Positions 31,179 through 43,534 of a stretch of 64,000 bases of DNA are shown here, in pieces (position 1 is the first letter of the stretch; each line of letters opens with the position of its first letter). Origin of the DNA: Marinomonas sp. UCMA 3892 (lineage in GTDB: Bacteria > Pseudomonadota > Gammaproteobacteria > Pseudomonadales > Marinomonadaceae); the NCBI RefSeq assembly GCF_012726345.1, contig NZ_PTXN01000011.1:74505-138504 (forward strand). Direction: 5' to 3'. The notes under the pieces were generated by a model, which saw nothing but the letters and a program-made list of their open reading frames with translations, was not told the DNA's origin and did not search any database. Position numbers and translations under genes: made by a program.

Positions 31179-34100
31179 CTAGTCTTTCAGTGCAGCACTC
31201 AATGCTTCTTCAACATCTGAGGCACTTACTGTCGAACTTCCTTCCTTCGCTGCTAGCGCAAGCTCTTTCTTTCTCTTGCGCTCATTGTGGTAAGCCAAAC
31301 CTGTACCGGCTGGTATCAAGCGACCCACAACAACGTTTTCTTTCAAGCCACGCAAGTGATCTTTCTTACCAGTTACCGCACCTTCCGTAAGAACTCGAGT
31401 TGTCTCTTGGAAAGATGCTGCTGATATAAAGGACTCAGTAGCCAAAGAAGCTTTAGTGATACCTAGAAGCACACGCTCAAACTTAGCAGGGAACTTACCC
31501 TCTGCTTCGGCTTTTTCGTTTGCATCCAACAGATGAGTATACTCAACCTGATCACCTTGAATAAGATCTGTATCACCAGACTCACCAACTTCTACTTTAC
31601 GCAACATTTGGTTAACAATAACTTCAATATGCTTATCGTTAATTACTACGCCTTGTAAGCGGTAAACTTCTTGCACTTCATTCGTGATGTAATCAGCCAA
31701 AGCCTCTACACCTTGAAGACGCAAAATGTCATGAGGGCTCAAAGGACCGTCGGCAATAATCTCACCTTTAGCCACTTCCTCACCATCAAAGATGTTGATT
31801 TGACGCCATTTAGGAATCAAAGTCTCAACTGGCTCATCACCGTTTTGAGGGGTGATAACCAAACGAATCTTACCTTTTGTTTCTTTACCGAAGCTAACCA
31901 CACCGCTAGTTTCCGCCATAACAGCAGGATCTTTCGGACGGCGCGCTTCGAATAGGTCTGCCACTCGTGGCAAACCACCGGTGATATCTTTGTTACCAAT
32001 AGATTCTTGTGGGATACGCGCAAGAACCTCACCTGATTTCACTGTCGCGCCATGATCAAGACTCAACAATGCTTTTTCAGGAAGCATGTACTGGACTGGT
32101 GACTCAGTACCAGGAATCAATACAGGGTTACCCTCTGCATCAACAACGGCAATCATCGGACGTATGTCTTTACCAGCTGCAGGACGATCACGCATCTCCA
32201 TAACTTCAATAGTAGTCAAGCCCGTCATTTCGTCAGATTGACGACGAATAGTAACGTTCTCTTCCATACCACTGAACTCAAGACGACCTTCCATCTCAGA
32301 TACGATTGGGTGAGTATGTGGGTCCCAGTTAGCTACGATTTGACCCGCAGTAACCTGATCACCTTCACGCACACTCAATACCGCACCGTAAGGAAGCTTG
32401 TAACGCTCTTTCTCACGGCCCGCTTCGTCAGCAATGGCCAATTCAGAAGAACGAGATGCAACAACTAAGTGACCAGTGTGACGCTCGATACTCTTCATTT
32501 TATTGAAACGTACCGTACCCGCACTCTTCACCTGAACGCTATCAATCGCAGACGCTCGAGATGCCGCACCACCGATGTGGAACGTACGCATTGTTAACTG
32601 TGTACCTGGCTCACCGATAGACTGTGCTGCAACAACACCAATCGCTTCACCAATGTTAACTTGATGACCACGAGCAAGATCACGGCCGTAACACTTAGCA
32701 CATACACCATGACGTGTATTACAAGTGATAACAGAACGAATGATCATTTCATCCACACCAGCCGCTTCGATAGTACGAACATCATGCTCGTCAATCAAAG
32801 TACCTGCAGCAAGAACAAAATCACCTTTACCATCAATAACATCTTGAGCCACTACACGGCCCAATACGCGATGACCTAGCGGAACAACTACGTCACCACC
32901 TTCAATCATGGCTGCAACGGAAATACCGTTTGTAGAACCACAATCTACTTCAGTGATAACCAAATCCTGCGCTACGTCTACTAGACGACGAGTCAAGTAA
33001 CCAGAGTTTGCTGTTTTCAATGCCGTATCAGCTAGACCCTTACGAGCACCGTGTGTAGAGGTAAAGTACTGAAGTACTGACAGACCTTCACGGAAGTTCG
33101 CAGTGATTGGTGTTTCGATGATGGAACCATCTGGTTTCGCCATCAGACCACGCATACCACCTAACTGACGCATTTGCGCAACACTACCACGGGCACCAGA
33201 ATCGGCCATCATATATACAGAGTTGAAAGATTGCTGCTCAACCGTTTCACCTGCTTTATTGACAGTCATCTCTTTTGCCAAGTTTTTCATCATGGCTTCA
33301 GTTACAGTTTCGTTAGTACGAGACCATAAATCGATTACCTTGTTGTACTTCTCGCCTTGGGTTACAAGACCATCCGCATACTGGTATTCGATTTCTTTAA
33401 CTTCTGCCTCTGCTTTAGCAATGATCGCCGCTTTCTCTGGTGGAATAACGAAGTCATCAACACCAACAGAAGAACCTGACGCTGTCGCGTAAGCAAAACC
33501 TGTGTACATCAATTGGTCAGCAAAAATACAGCTCTCTTTCAAGCCTACTTTACGGTAACACTCGTTGATCAAGTTAGAGATCGCTTTCTTCTTCATGGTT
33601 TGGTTAACCACAGAGAACGGTAGGCCATCAGGAACAATATCAAACAACAAGGCACGACCAACGGTTGTATCTGCAATGAAAGTAGATGGCACTTTGTCGC
33701 CATCAAGCGTGGTATCAACTTGGCTGATACGTACTTTTACTTTCGCGTGCAATTCAACTTGTTTAGCACCATACGCACGGTGTACTTCTTTGATGTCAGA
33801 AAATGCCATGCCTTCGCCTTTAGCATTGATTTTCTCACGAGTCATATAGTACAGACCCAATACAACGTCCTGAGAAGGAACGATGATCGGCTCGCCGTTT
33901 GCAGGTGATAGGATGTTGTTCGTAGACATCATCAAGGCACGAGCTTCAAGCTGCGCTTCGATAGTCAACGGAACGTGAACCGCCATTTGGTCACCATCGA
34001 AGTCGGCGTTATATGCCGCACACACTAGTGGGTGCAACTGAATCGCTTTACCTTCGATCAACATTGGTTCAAACGCTTGGATACCCAAACGGTGAAGTGT

Positions 34101-35396
34101 TGGCGCACGGTTCAACATCACTGGATGTTCGCGGATAACCTCATCAAGGATATCCCATACTTCAGGCGTCTCACGCTCAACCATTTTCTTCGCTGCTTTG
34201 ATCGTCGTAGCCATACCACGAAGCTCAAGCTTAGAGAAGATAAATGGCTTGAATAGCTCAAGTGCCATTTTCTTAGGTAGACCACACTGATGTAGACGCA
34301 GTGATGGACCTACTGTGATTACAGAACGACCAGAATAGTCAACACGCTTACCTAGCAAGTTCTGACGGAAACGACCTTGCTTACCTTTGATCATATCAGC
34401 CAAAGATTTTAGAGGACGTTTGTTAGAACCCGTAATTGCACGACCACGACGACCGTTATCAAGCAAAGCATCAACAGATTCTTGCAACATACGCTTTTCG
34501 TTACGTACGATGATATCTGGAGCTGATAGCTCTAACAGGCGTTTTAGACGGTTGTTACGGTTAATCACACGACGATAAAGGTCGTTCAAATCAGACGTCG
34601 CAAAACGGCCACCTTCAAGTGGTACCAATGGACGAAGATCTGGCGGAAGAACTGGCAACACGTCTAGCACCATCCACTCAGGGTTGTTGCCAGAATGATA
34701 GAATGCTTCAACTAGCTTAAGGCGCTTAGAAAGCTTCTTAATGCGAGTTTCAGAATTTGTGCTGTTTAGCTCTTCACGCATGCTGTTAATTTCTACAGGC
34801 ATATCTAAATCGCGAAGCAACATCTGAACCGCTTCCGCCCCCATACGGGCATCAAACTCGTCGCCGAATTCTTCTAGCGCTTCAAAATACTGCTCATCGT
34901 TTAGCAATTGGCCTTTATCAAGCGTCGTCATACCTGGATCGATCACGATGAAAGATTCAAAATACAAAACACGCTCAATGTCACGCAACGTCATATCTAA
35001 GATAAGACCGATACGAGACGGTAAAGATTTCAAAAACCAAATGTGTGCAACAGGCGATGCAAGCTCAATGTGACCCATGCGTTCACGACGCACTTTAGAC
35101 AGAGCCACTTCAACGCCACACTTCTCACAGATAACACCACGGTGTTTCAAACGCTTGTATTTACCACACAAGCATTCGTAGTCCTTAATAGGACCAAAGA
35201 TTTTTGCACAGAACAAACCGTCACGTTCTGGTTTGAACGTACGGTAGTTGATGGTCTCTGGCTTTTTAACTTCACCATAAGACCATGAACGAATCATATC
35301 TGGTGATGCCAAGCCAATGCGGATCGCATCAAACTCGTCAGATTGTCCCTGTGATTTTAGAAGACCTAATAAGTCTTTCATGGATATTCGCCCCAC
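31179..35396 (-). CDS. rpoC: RNA polymerase beta' subunit
   Basis: A 1405-residue catalytic subunit. The N-terminal zinc ribbon is [19 protein letters not shown] (about 70-88). The Mg-binding NADFDGDQM lies near residue 460. The second zinc site has [13 protein letters not shown]. The length is normal for gammaproteobacteria. It lies 50 bp after rpoB. Confidence 0.99.
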   Translation of the reverse strand: MGRISMKDLLGLLKSQGQSDEFDAIRIGLASPDMIRSWSYGEVKKPETINYRTFKPERDGLFCAKIFGPIKDYECLCGKYKRLKHRGVICEKCGVEVALSKVRRERMGHIELASPVAHIWFLKSLPSRIGLILDMTLRDIERVLYFESFIVIDPGMTTLDKGQLLNDEQYFEALEEFGDEFDARMGAEAVQMLLRDLDMPVEINSMREELNSTNSETRIKKLSKRLKLVEAFYHSGNNPEWMVLDVLPVLPPDLRPLVPLEGGRFATSDLNDLYRRVINRNNRLKRLLELSAPDIIVRNEKRMLQESVDALLDNGRRGRAITGSNKRPLKSLADMIKGKQGRFRQNLLGKRVDYSGRSVITVGPSLRLHQCGLPKKMALELFKPFIFSKLELRGMATTIKAAKKMVERETPEVWDILDEVIREHPVMLNRAPTLHRLGIQAFEPMLIEGKAIQLHPLVCAAYNADFDGDQMAVHVPLTIEAQLEARALMMSTNNILSPANGEPIIVPSQDVVLGLYYMTREKINAKGEGMAFSDIKEVHRAYGAKQVELHAKVKVRISQVDTTLDGDKVPSTFIADTTVGRALLFDIVPDGLPFSVVNQTMKKKAISNLINECYRKVGLKESCIFADQLMYTGFAYATASGSSVGVDDFVIPPEKAAIIAKAEAEVKEIEYQYADGLVTQGEKYNKVIDLWSRTNETVTEAMMKNLAKEMTVNKAGETVEQQSFNSVYMMADSGARGSVAQMRQLGGMRGLMAKPDGSIIETPITANFREGLSVLQYFTSTHGARKGLADTALKTANSGYLTRRLVDVAQDLVITEVDCGSTNGISVAAMIEGGDVVVPLGHRVLGRVVAQDVIDGKGDFVLAAGTLIDEHDVRTIEAAGVDEMIIRSVITCNTRHGVCAKCYGRDLARGHQVNIGEAIGVVAAQSIGEPGTQLTMRTFHIGGAASRASAIDSVQVKSAGTVRFNKMKSIERHTGHLVVASRSSELAIADEAGREKERYKLPYGAVLSVREGDQVTAGQIVANWDPHTHPIVSEMEGRLEFSGMEENVTIRRQSDEMTGLTTIEVMEMRDRPAAGKDIRPMIAVVDAEGNPVLIPGTESPVQYMLPEKALLSLDHGATVKSGEVLARIPQESIGNKDITGGLPRVADLFEARRPKDPAVMAETSGVVSFGKETKGKIRLVITPQNGDEPVETLIPKWRQINIFDGEEVAKGEIIADGPLSPHDILRLQGVEALADYITNEVQEVYRLQGVVINDKHIEVIVNQMLRKVEVGESGDTDLIQGDQVEYTHLLDANEKAEAEGKFPAKFERVLLGITKASLATESFISAASFQETTRVLTEGAVTGKKDHLRGLKENVVVGRLIPAGTGLAYHNERKRKKELALAAKEGSSTVSASDVEEALSAALKD

Positions 35397-35446
35397 TCGT
35401 AAGGCCGGGGAGTCTTGCTCCCCAGCAGGTCAAATGTGATTCGTGC

Positions 35447-38400
35447 TTATTCGTTTTCCAGCTCGATATCGATACCAAGAGAACGAATCTCTTTCACCAA
35501 CACGTTGAAGGACTCAGGCATGCCAGGTTCCATACGGTGGTCACCATCTACGATGTTTTTATACATCTTAGTACGGCCATTCACGTCATCGGATTTAACA
35601 GTCAACATTTCTTGAAGCGTGTAAGCGGCACCATATGCTTCTAGCGCCCATACCTCCATCTCCCCGAAACGCTGTCCACCGAACTGAGCTTTACCACCCA
35701 GCGGCTGCTGAGTAACCAAGCTGTAAGAACCAGTAGAACGTGCGTGCATTTTGTCGTCAACCAAGTGGTTCAACTTAAGCATGTACATGTAACCAACAGT
35801 TACTGGACGTTCAAAAGCATCACCGGTGCGGCCGTTAAACAATTTAACTTGGCCACTTTCGTTGATTCCAGCTAAGCGCAACATACGTTTAATTTCAGAC
35901 TCTTTTGCACCATCAAAGGCACCAGACGCCATTGGAACACCACCTGTTAGGTTGGATGCCAAAGTCAAAATTTCTTCGTCTGTAAAGCTGTCTAGATCTT
36001 CTGTACGAGCGCAACGCAAATCGCCTTCGTAGCCGTTATAGATTTCGCCAAGGAAGCTACGCAGTTCTGCAACCGCTTCTGCTTTCTCACGCTCTACAAC
36101 AAGCATTTCGTTGATCTTACGACCCAAGCCTTTAGAAGCTGCACCTAAGTGAGTCTCCAGGACCTGACCAACGTTCATACGTGAAGGAACACCTAGTGGG
36201 TTCAATACGATATCAACTGGATCACCGTTTTCATCGTACGGCATGTCTTCAACTGGCATAATTTTAGAAATTACACCTTTGTTACCATGACGACCGGCCA
36301 TTTTATCACCTGGCTGGATGCGACGTTTAATGGCAACATAAACTTTAACGATTTTAAGAACGCCTGGTGCTAGATCATCACCTGTTTGTAGCTTGCGTTT
36401 CTTATCTTCAAATTTCGCATCAAGCTCTTTACGGCGCTCAATCAAAGCGGCTTGCGCTTTTTCAAGCTGCTCACTCGCGTCTTCATTAGCAACACGAATT
36501 TTAAACCACTCAGGGTGATCTAGATTCGCCAAATATTCTTCCGTAATAATCGCATTGCGAGCCAAACCAGGACCACCTTCCGCTTGCTGGCCGATTAGGG
36601 CTTCAGCTAGACGTTCGAAAGTCGCTTTCTCAACAATACGGAACTCTTCGTTCAAGTCTTTACGAACTTGATCAAGCTGCGATTTTTCAATGAACTTAGC
36701 ACGATCATCTTTTTCGATGCCATCACGAGTGAAAACTTGCACGTCGATAACAGTACCGCGTGTGCCAGTCTTAACTCGTTGAGACGTATCTTTTACGTCA
36801 GACGCTTTTTCACCGAAGATCGCTCGCAAAAGTTTCTCTTCAGGCGTTAGCTGTGTTTCACCCTTAGGCGTCACTTTACCAACTAGAATATCGCCTGGCT
36901 CAACTTCTGCACCGATGTAAACGATACCTGATTGATCCAACTTAGAAAGCGCACCTTCACCCACGTTAGGGATATCGGCAGTAATCTCTTCTGGCCCAAG
37001 CTTAGTATCACGTGCAACACACGTTAACTCTTGAATATGGATAGAAGTGAATCGATCTTCTTCTACAACACGTTCAGAAACTAGAATCGAGTCTTCGAAG
37101 TTGAAACCATTCCAAGGCATGAAAGCGATACGCATGTTTTGACCAAGCGCCAATTCACCCATATCAACAGAAGGACCATCGGCCATGATATCGCCAGATG
37201 CTATCCTCTCACCTTTCATAACCAAAGTACGCTGGTTAATACAAGTATTCTGGTTAGAACGCACGTATTTAGTTAGGTTGTAGATATCTACACCGGCTTC
37301 ACCAGCAATCGTTTCTTCTGAATTCACACGTACAACGATACGGCTTGCATCAACAGACTCAATCACACCGCCGCGATTCGCAACAATACAAACACCAGAG
37401 TCTTTTGCTACGTTTTTCTCCATACCAGTACCAACAACCGGCTTGTCAGCCTTAAGTGTTGGAACGGCTTGACGTTGCATGTTCGAACCCATCAAAGCTC
37501 GGTTAGCATCATCGTGCTCTAGGAACGGAATCAAAGATGCCGCAACAGAAACAACCTGACGAGGAGACACGTCCATTAAGTTAACTTTTTCCTTTGGAAT
37601 CAAAGTGGTTTCGTGCATATGACGCACCTGAACCAACTCATCAACCAAACGACCTTCTGCATCTACGTTTGCAGATGCTTGGGCAATAACATATTTCGCT
37701 TCATCGATCGCCGAAACATAAACAGTTTCGTCCGTCTGCTTACCATCTACAATCTTACGATATGGCGTTTCTAAGAAACCGTAGCTATTAGTACGCGCAT
37801 AAGTAGATAGCGAGTTGATCAAACCAATGTTTGGACCTTCTGGCGTTTCGATAGGACAAACACGACCGTAGTGAGTAGCGTGTACGTCACGTACTTCAAA
37901 GCCTGCACGCTCACGAGTAAGACCACCAGGCCCTAACGCTGAAACACGACGCTTATGCGTTACTTCAGATAGCGGGTTGTTTTGGTCCATAAACTGAGAC
38001 AACTGGCTTGAACCAAAGAACTCTTTGATTGCGGCAGCAACAGGCTTCGCATTCAAAAGGTCTTGTGGCATAAGGCCATCAGCTTCCGCCATAGACAAAC
38101 GTTCTTTCACTGCACGCTCAACACGTACCAGACCAACACGGAATTGGTTCTCGGCCATTTCGCCAACAGAACGAACTCGACGGTTACCCAAGTGATCGAT
38201 GTCATCAACCATGCCGTTACCGTTACGGATATCTAGCAAGGTTTTTAGAACAGCAACGATGTCATCATTATCTAGAACACCAGCACCAGTATCTTCTTCA
38301 CGACCTAAACGACGGTTGAATTTCATTCGACCAACGCCAGATAGATCATAACGATCTTCTGAGAAGAACAAGCCTTGGAACAAGCCTTCAGCCGACTCTT

Positions 38401-39547
38401 TGGTCGGTGGCTCACCAGGACGCATCATGCGATAGATTTCAACCAAAGCTTCCAACTGATTGCTAGTTGGATCGATACGAAGCGTGTCAGAAATAAATGG
38501 ACCATTATCCAAATCATTCGTATAAAGCGTATCAACTTCAGTAATACCAGAAGAAACCAACGCCTCTAGTAAATCAACAGACAGCTCAGTGTTTGCTTCC
38601 GCAATCAGCTCACCCGTCGCAGGGTGAACCAAGTTTTTAGCTGTTACTTTACCAAGCATATACTCAAGCGGCACAGATAGACGCTCAAGGCCTGATTTTT
38701 CCATCACACGAATGTGCTTAGCAGTGATACGACGACCTTCTTCTACGATCAGTTCGCCATTCGCATCAGCAATATTAAACAGTGCAGTCTCGCCACGTAG
38801 ACGATTTGCAACTAGATCCATTTCAAAACCATCGCGTTTCAAATAGAAACGAGTAGAGTCAAAGAAAGTATCCAGGATTTGCTCTGTTCCGTAGCCCAAA
38901 GCGCGCAACAAAATAGTTGCCGGCAGCTTACGACGACGGTCAATACGAACAAATACGCAATCTTTTGGATCAAACTCGAAGTCCAACCATGAACCGCGGT
39001 AAGGAATAATACGAGCAGAATGTAGTAACTTGCCTGAAGAGTGTGTCTTACCACGATCGTGGTCGAAGAACACACCAGGAGAACGGTGCAATTGAGATAC
39101 AATAACACGCTCAGTCCCGTTGATTACAAAGGTACCATTGTCTGTCATAAGCGGAATTTCGCCCATGTAGACTTCTTGCTCGCGAATGTCTTTGATTGCT
39201 TTATTGGACGACTCTTTATCATAAATGATAAGTCGTACACGAACACGTAAAGGTGCCGCGTAAGTAACACCACGCAACTGACACTCTTTAACATCAAAAA
39301 CTGGCTTGCCTAAACGGTAATCGACGTATTCTAGCGCCGCATTGCCGGAAAAGCTGACCATTGGAAAGACAGATTTAAAGGCCCCATGCAGACCTAATTC
39401 CCCACGCTCTGCAAGGCTTTTACCTTCCTGCAGAAAATTACGGTAGGATTCAAGCTGAATTGCCAGCAAGTATGGCACATCCAAAACGGGCGGCAGTTTA
39501 CCGAAATCCTTACGGATACGTTTTTTCTCAGTGTATGAGTAAGCCAT
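35447..39547 (-). CDS. rpoB: RNA polymerase beta subunit
   Basis: A 1366-residue catalytic subunit. The start at [15 protein letters not shown] is preferred to codons up to 8 residues upstream. The rifampicin region reads [20 protein letters not shown] with [14 protein letters not shown] following, which is the wild-type sequence. The C-terminal [20 protein letters not shown] contacts beta'. Confidence 0.98.
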   Translation of the reverse strand: MAYSYTEKKRIRKDFGKLPPVLDVPYLLAIQLESYRNFLQEGKSLAERGELGLHGAFKSVFPMVSFSGNAALEYVDYRLGKPVFDVKECQLRGVTYAAPLRVRVRLIIYDKESSNKAIKDIREQEVYMGEIPLMTDNGTFVINGTERVIVSQLHRSPGVFFDHDRGKTHSSGKLLHSARIIPYRGSWLDFEFDPKDCVFVRIDRRRKLPATILLRALGYGTEQILDTFFDSTRFYLKRDGFEMDLVANRLRGETALFNIADANGELIVEEGRRITAKHIRVMEKSGLERLSVPLEYMLGKVTAKNLVHPATGELIAEANTELSVDLLEALVSSGITEVDTLYTNDLDNGPFISDTLRIDPTSNQLEALVEIYRMMRPGEPPTKESAEGLFQGLFFSEDRYDLSGVGRMKFNRRLGREEDTGAGVLDNDDIVAVLKTLLDIRNGNGMVDDIDHLGNRRVRSVGEMAENQFRVGLVRVERAVKERLSMAEADGLMPQDLLNAKPVAAAIKEFFGSSQLSQFMDQNNPLSEVTHKRRVSALGPGGLTRERAGFEVRDVHATHYGRVCPIETPEGPNIGLINSLSTYARTNSYGFLETPYRKIVDGKQTDETVYVSAIDEAKYVIAQASANVDAEGRLVDELVQVRHMHETTLIPKEKVNLMDVSPRQVVSVAASLIPFLEHDDANRALMGSNMQRQAVPTLKADKPVVGTGMEKNVAKDSGVCIVANRGGVIESVDASRIVVRVNSEETIAGEAGVDIYNLTKYVRSNQNTCINQRTLVMKGERIASGDIMADGPSVDMGELALGQNMRIAFMPWNGFNFEDSILVSERVVEEDRFTSIHIQELTCVARDTKLGPEEITADIPNVGEGALSKLDQSGIVYIGAEVEPGDILVGKVTPKGETQLTPEEKLLRAIFGEKASDVKDTSQRVKTGTRGTVIDVQVFTRDGIEKDDRAKFIEKSQLDQVRKDLNEEFRIVEKATFERLAEALIGQQAEGGPGLARNAIITEEYLANLDHPEWFKIRVANEDASEQLEKAQAALIERRKELDAKFEDKKRKLQTGDDLAPGVLKIVKVYVAIKRRIQPGDKMAGRHGNKGVISKIMPVEDMPYDENGDPVDIVLNPLGVPSRMNVGQVLETHLGAASKGLGRKINEMLVVEREKAEAVAELRSFLGEIYNGYEGDLRCARTEDLDSFTDEEILTLASNLTGGVPMASGAFDGAKESEIKRMLRLAGINESGQVKLFNGRTGDAFERPVTVGYMYMLKLNHLVDDKMHARSTGSYSLVTQQPLGGKAQFGGQRFGEMEVWALEAYGAAYTLQEMLTVKSDDVNGRTKMYKNIVDGDHRMEPGMPESFNVLVKEIRSLGIDIELENE

Positions 39548-39579
39548 CAGCATTCCCCAGCTTGTGCACATTGACGCAA

Positions 39580-39624
39580 AAGGCCCAAATCAGGCCTTAC
39601 CATATATGGGAGCATTATCTCCCA
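39580..39624 (-). other. Two further hairpins in the rplL-rpoB gap
   Basis: On the minus strand GGGAG-ATAATG-CTCCC (39608-39623) and then AAGGCC-TGATTT-GGGCCTT (39580-39598) follow the attenuator. In E. coli this gap carries an RNase III cleavage hairpin. A similar processing role is possible but not shown. Confidence 0.45.
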
Positions 39625-39664
39625 CGTGAAAATTCTTTTAAGTTTTATTTGAGTTTCAGAAACC

Positions 39665-39695
39665 CAAAAAGGCCGGTGACAATAATGTCACCAGC
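39665..39695 (-). terminator. Attenuator between rplL and rpoB
   Basis: On the minus strand GGCTGGTGACA / TGTCACCGGCC (11 pairs) is followed by TTTTT. This is where E. coli has a partial terminator that makes rpoBC expression lower than rplJL. A second hairpin TTTCGAC/GTCGAAA (39697-39715) lies just before it. Confidence 0.85.
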
Positions 39696-39735
39696 CATTT
39701 CGACTATTGGTCGAAATCTGGAAATACAAGTATCA

Positions 39736-40107
39736 TTACTTGATTTCGACAGATGCACCAGCTTCTTCAAGAGCTGCTTTAAGAGCGGCAGCATCTTCTT
39801 TAGAAGCAGCTTCTTTAACAGTCATTGGAGCGCCGTCAACGATAGCTTTAGCTTCTTTCAAGCCTAGACCAGTCGCTGCACGAACAGCTTTGATAACGTT
39901 TACTTTCTTGTCGCCAGCAGCAGTAAGAACAACGTCAAATTCAGTTTGTTCTTCAGCAGCAACGCCAGCGTCAGCAGCAGGACCTGCAGCTACAGCAGCT
40001 GCTGCAGATACGCCGAATTTTTCTTCCATTGCAGAAATTAGTTCAACAACGTCCATCACAGACATTTCTGCTACTGCATTGATGATATCTTCTTTAGTTA
40101 GAGCCAT
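39736..40107 (-). CDS. rplL: 50S ribosomal protein L7/L12
   Basis: A 123-residue stalk protein. It has an N-terminal dimerisation helix, an Ala-rich hinge ([20 protein letters not shown]) and the C-terminal factor-binding domain ([19 protein letters not shown]). Confidence 0.98.
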   Translation of the reverse strand: MALTKEDIINAVAEMSVMDVVELISAMEEKFGVSAAAAVAAGPAADAGVAAEEQTEFDVVLTAAGDKKVNVIKAVRAATGLGLKEAKAIVDGAPMTVKEAASKEDAAALKAALEEAGASVEIK

Positions 40108-40188
40108 GACTCAGATTCCTAGCATTCTTTATAATCACCCAAGGGTGATAAAACAAATATTTATCAAGAAGGGATACGGTAAGCCGTA

Positions 40189-40689
40189 TTAAGCCGCTTC
40201 TTGCTCTTTTTGATCGCGAACCGCTGCAAGAGTACGTACAAACTTGCTTGTTGCGCCCTGAATAACACTCATCAGTTTCGCAATAGCTTCGTCGTATGTA
40301 GGCAGTGTTGCCAAACGATCAATGTCGCCAGCTGGGATCAACTCACCGTTGAACGCCAACGCCTTCACTTCAAACTTGCTGTTAGTTTTCGCAAACGCTT
40401 TCAACAAACGAGCAGCCGCACCCGGGTGTTCGTTAGAAAAAGCAATTAACGTAGGACCAACAAAGCTCTCTGCTAGACATTCGAAGTCAGTGCCTTCAAC
40501 TGCACGGCGAGCCAAAGTGTTACGTACTACACGTACATAAACACCTGCTTCACGCGCTTCTTTACGTAGCTCTGTCATACTGCTCACGGTAACACCGCGA
40601 GAGTCAGCAACTACTGCAGATAGTGCAGTTTTAGCAACTTCGCTAACTTCGGCGACAATGGCTTTTTTGTCTTCTAGACCTAATGCCAC
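40189..40689 (-). CDS. rplJ: 50S ribosomal protein L10
   Basis: A 166-residue stalk base. The N-terminus ([20 protein letters not shown]) binds 23S rRNA, and the C-terminal helix carries the L7/L12 dimers. The L10-(L7/L12) complex represses its own mRNA in many bacteria, and a recognisable L10-type leader precedes the gene. Confidence 0.98.
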   Translation of the reverse strand: MALGLEDKKAIVAEVSEVAKTALSAVVADSRGVTVSSMTELRKEAREAGVYVRVVRNTLARRAVEGTDFECLAESFVGPTLIAFSNEHPGAAARLLKAFAKTNSKFEVKALAFNGELIPAGDIDRLATLPTYDEAIAKLMSVIQGATSKFVRTLAAVRDQKEQEAA

Positions 40690-40789
40690 TGGTTTTCTCC
40701 TGGATTAGCAGGGAATAAATTCCCCTATTTTTACCAACTCTCCGATTACTCGAAGTACTTGCTGGTGAGTTAGATCCAGTTAATCTGAA

Positions 40790-40880
40790 TCGGGCCACAC
40801 CATCTGCGCAGGACAAACATTTTTCAACGTTGTTATTAAACCGTTAGGTTCCTGCGGTCTTTGACGGCCTGCTCAACAAA
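40790..40880 (-). promoter_or_regulatory. L10-type ribosomal protein leader upstream of rplJ
   Basis: The minus strand of the 231-nt rplA-rplJ gap holds GTCAAAGACCGCAGG and, about 45 nt on, CCTGCGCAGATGGTG. These are the paired CGCAGG/CCTGCG arms and flanking motif of the E. coli L10 leader, where L10-(L7/L12) binds to block rplJ translation. The rest of the gap (40690-40789) is leader with no gene seen. Confidence 0.85.
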
Positions 40881-40920
40881 TAAATGAAGGCAGACCCCAA
40901 AGCTCATGATCTAAACATGC

Positions 40921-41622
40921 TTACTTAGTTGAGTTAAGCGCGCCTAGATCAATTTGTAGACCAGGTCCCATTGTAGAGGACAAAGTCACTTTTCTCAGGT
41001 AAACACCTTTAGAAGAAGCAGGTTTAGCACGACGTAAGTCGGTTAAAAGCGCTTCCAAGTTACCTCTGATAGCATCCGCAGCAAACTCAATAGAGCCAAC
41101 AGCTGCATGAATGATACCATTTTTATCTGTACGGTAACGAGCTTGACCTGCTTTTGCATTTCGTACTGCAGTAGCAACATCAGGCGTTACTGTGCCAACT
41201 TTAGGGTTAGGCATTAGACCACGCGGACCTAGAACCTGACCTAGTTGACCAACGATACGCATCGCATCAGGAGATGCAATAACTACGTCAAAATCAAGGT
41301 TGCCAGCTTTAACTTGTTCAGCTAAATCTTCAAAACCAACAACATCTGCACCAGCTTCTTTCGCAGCTTCAGCATTTGCACCTTGTGCAAATACAGCAAC
41401 GCGAACATCTTTACCAGCACCATGAGGCAATACTGTAGAACCACGAACAACTTGATCAGATTTACGTGGATCAACACCTAGGTTAACAGATACGTCGATA
41501 GATTCTTTAAACTTAACAGTAGAAAGCTCAGACAATAGAGCAACCGCTTCTTCTACAGAATAAAGCTTAGCTGCTTCTACTTTTTCAGCGATCAAGCGAG
41601 CGCGTTTAGTTAATTTAGCCAT
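40921..41622 (-). CDS. rplA: 50S ribosomal protein L1
   Basis: A 233-residue L1-stalk protein with [19 protein letters not shown] and [15 protein letters not shown]. The start overlaps the rplK stop by one base (TAATG). L1 is the translational repressor of rplKA in E. coli. Confidence 0.98.
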   Translation of the reverse strand: MAKLTKRARLIAEKVEAAKLYSVEEAVALLSELSTVKFKESIDVSVNLGVDPRKSDQVVRGSTVLPHGAGKDVRVAVFAQGANAEAAKEAGADVVGFEDLAEQVKAGNLDFDVVIASPDAMRIVGQLGQVLGPRGLMPNPKVGTVTPDVATAVRNAKAGQARYRTDKNGIIHAAVGSIEFAADAIRGNLEALLTDLRRAKPASSKGVYLRKVTLSSTMGPGLQIDLGALNSTK

Positions 41623-42056
41623 TAGTTAACACCCTCAACTTCTAGACCCATAGCGCGTGCGCTACCAGCAATAGTACGAACTGCTGCATCCATGTTAGAA
41701 GCAGTCAAATCAGCCTGCTTAGCAACAACAATCTCTTCTAGTTGGGCACGAGTAACCGTACCAACTTTTTGAGTGTTTGGACGTGGAGAACCACTCTTCA
41801 AGCCAGCTGCTTTTTTAAGCAACACAGCTGCAGGAGTAGATTTAGTTTCGAATGTAAAACTACGGTCACTGTAAACAGTGATAATAACAGGCGTTGGAAG
41901 ACCTGGCTCAAGGCTTTGAGTTTTAGCATTGAACGCTTTACAGAATTCCATGATGTTCACACCATGTTGACCAAGAGCTGGACCAACTGGTGGACTTGGG
42001 TTCGCTTGACCCGCTTTAACTTGTAGCTTGATATAAGCTTGGACTTTCTTAGCCAT
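41622..42056 (-). CDS. rplK: 50S ribosomal protein L11
   Basis: A 144-residue protein of the GTPase-associated centre. The proline-rich N-terminus ([20 protein letters not shown]) is where thiopeptides bind with 23S rRNA; it looks wild type. Confidence 0.98.
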   Translation of the reverse strand: MAKKVQAYIKLQVKAGQANPSPPVGPALGQHGVNIMEFCKAFNAKTQSLEPGLPTPVIITVYSDRSFTFETKSTPAAVLLKKAAGLKSGSPRPNTQKVGTVTRAQLEEIVVAKQADLTASNMDAAVRTIAGSARAMGLEVEGVN

Positions 42057-42071
42057 TTTTTAACTCCAATT

Positions 42072-42094
42072 GGGTCACTGCCCGAAGGCTACCC
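42072..42094 (-). promoter_or_regulatory. UUCG-capped hairpin before rplK, candidate L1 binding site
   Basis: On the minus strand GGGT-A-GCC-TTCG-GGC-AGTG-ACCC forms two short helices separated by an asymmetric A/AGTG internal loop and capped by a UUCG tetraloop. Two helices with an asymmetric loop are the shape recognised by L1 in rRNA and in L11-operon mRNA. It ends 15 nt before the rplK start. Confidence 0.6.
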
Positions 42095-42105
42095 GTTCAA
42101 CAAAA

Positions 42106-42639
42106 TCAGGCCTTTTCAACCTGACTAAATTCCAAATCAACTGGCGTTGAGCGCCCAAAAATAAGCACCGCCACTTTGATTCGACTTTTATCGTAATCCA
42201 CTTCTTCCACAACACCGTTAAAGTCAGCAAATGGCCCTTCGTTAACTCGAACAACCTCACCCACTTCAAACAAAGTCTTAGGACGAGGCTTATCAACCCC
42301 ATCACTAACACGTTGTAGAATAGCGTCTGCTTCGCGACTGGTAATTGGCGATGGCTTATCTGCCGTACCACCAATAAATCCCAAAACACGAGACGTACCT
42401 TTAACCAAATGCCAAGAGGCGTCATTCATATCCATTTGAACCAATACATAACCTGGATAGAACTTTCTCTCACTCTTGCGCTTTTTGCCATCTCGAATCT
42501 CGACCACTTCTTCAGTCGGCACCAAGATGTCACCAAAATTCTCTTCCTGCCCCATAACCTGCACTCGCTCAATAAGCGAACGCATTACGTGCTTTTCGTA
42601 CCCTGAGTACGCTTGTACTACATACCATCGTTTGGTCAC
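42106..42639 (-). CDS. nusG: Transcription termination/antitermination factor NusG
   Basis: A 177-residue protein with the NGN domain ([20 protein letters not shown]) and a C-terminal KOW domain ([20 protein letters not shown]). GTG at 42639 is chosen because AGGAG lies 7 nt upstream and the family starts M-x-K-RWYV. The TTG two codons earlier overlaps the RBS spacing. It lies 9 bp after secE. Confidence 0.96.
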   Translation of the reverse strand: MTKRWYVVQAYSGYEKHVMRSLIERVQVMGQEENFGDILVPTEEVVEIRDGKKRKSERKFYPGYVLVQMDMNDASWHLVKGTSRVLGFIGGTADKPSPITSREADAILQRVSDGVDKPRPKTLFEVGEVVRVNEGPFADFNGVVEEVDYDKSRIKVAVLIFGRSTPVDLEFSQVEKA

Positions 42640-42648
42640 GAGCAACTC

Positions 42649-43017
42649 CTAACTAATTACCGAGGAAACGATCCAACCAAGGAACGAATCCACCCCCCAT
42701 AGTACGAGAGACATAAAAACAACAACCGCTAACACTATTAAGGTTGTTTGCATGGTTTCTTGTCTAGTTGGCCACACAACTCTGCGAATTTCAGTTTTAG
42801 CTTCTTTTGCCAAAGTAAAAAAAGCCTGACCTTTCACAGTTTGCAATGCAACAAAACCAGCGACACCAGCCAACACCAAGATAGCGATTAAGCGATACAA
42901 TAGTGACTCAGCAGAATAATAGTTATTACCAATCACGCCTACCGCAACTAGCAGAACAACAATTGCCCACTTAAACACATCTCCGCGAGACGCTTGAGCT
43001 TCAGTACTCGAACTCAT
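42649..43017 (-). CDS. secE: Preprotein translocase subunit SecE
   Basis: A 122-residue three-helix SecE. Two N-terminal helices (about 15-34 and 40-58) precede the essential amphipathic/C-terminal segment (KEAKTEIRRVVWPTRQETMQ, about 71-90, then the third helix). It is tightly followed by nusG and preceded by tRNA-Trp. Confidence 0.97.
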   Translation of the reverse strand: MSSSTEAQASRGDVFKWAIVVLLVAVGVIGNNYYSAESLLYRLIAILVLAGVAGFVALQTVKGQAFFTLAKEAKTEIRRVVWPTRQETMQTTLIVLAVVVFMSLVLWGVDSFLGWIVSSVIS

Positions 43018-43060
43018 ACTTCAGGTGATCCCTAACTAAGAAATAGGATGATACGAAAGA

Positions 43061-43136
43061 TGGCAGGCCAAGAGGGACTCGAACCCCCAACAGCCGGTTT
43101 TGGAAACCGGTGCTCTACCAATTGAACTATTGGCCT
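43061..43136 (-). tRNA. tRNA-Trp (CCA)
   Basis: A 76-nt cloverleaf with encoded CCA. The acceptor AGGCCAA pairs with TTGGCCT, and the anticodon loop TTCCAAA gives CCA. It lies between the tRNA-Thr terminator and secE. Confidence 0.96.
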
Positions 43137-43210
43137 ACATTCGTATGGGCGAAGGATGATACCTGAACAAGCTAAATCTAGCAAGGGTATCTGCCCAAAA
43201 AACAGACAAT

Positions 43211-43232
43211 AAAAAAGGCGGTTAAACCACCT
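43211..43232 (-). terminator. Rho-independent terminator between tRNA-Thr and tRNA-Trp
   Basis: On the minus strand AGGTGGTT/AACCGCCT is followed by TTTTTT. It lies in the 116-bp gap where many relatives carry a tuf gene. Confidence 0.8.
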
Positions 43233-43252
43233 ATCTTTTGCATTGGAAATGC

Positions 43253-43328
43253 TGGAGCTCATGAGCAGATTTGAACTGCCGACCTCACCCTTACCAAGGG
43301 TGTGCTCTACCAACTGAGCTACATGAGC
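43253..43328 (-). tRNA. tRNA-Thr (GGT)
   Basis: A 76-nt cloverleaf with encoded CCA. The acceptor GCTCATG pairs with CATGAGC, and the anticodon loop TTGGTAA gives GGT. It starts one base after the end of tRNA-Gly. Confidence 0.96.
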
Positions 43329-43329
43329 C

Positions 43330-43404
43330 TGGAGCGGGTAGCGGGAATCGAACCCGCCTCTTCAGCTTGGAAGGCTGAGGTAATAGCCACTATACCATAC
43401 CCGC
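43330..43404 (-). tRNA. tRNA-Gly (TCC)
   Basis: A 75-nt cloverleaf with encoded CCA. The acceptor GCGGGTA pairs with TACCCGC, and the anticodon loop CTTCCAA gives TCC. Confidence 0.96.
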
Positions 43405-43407
43405 AAT

Positions 43408-43491
<84 letters not shown>

Positions 43492-43534
43492 ACGTACTCA
43501 GCGCTACAACGCAACACCCCAAAAGGTGGGAGCC

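Noticed and set aside
39697..39715. TTTCGAC/GTCGAAA hairpin as an independent terminator
   Set aside because: It has no U tract after it. It is described with the adjacent attenuator instead.
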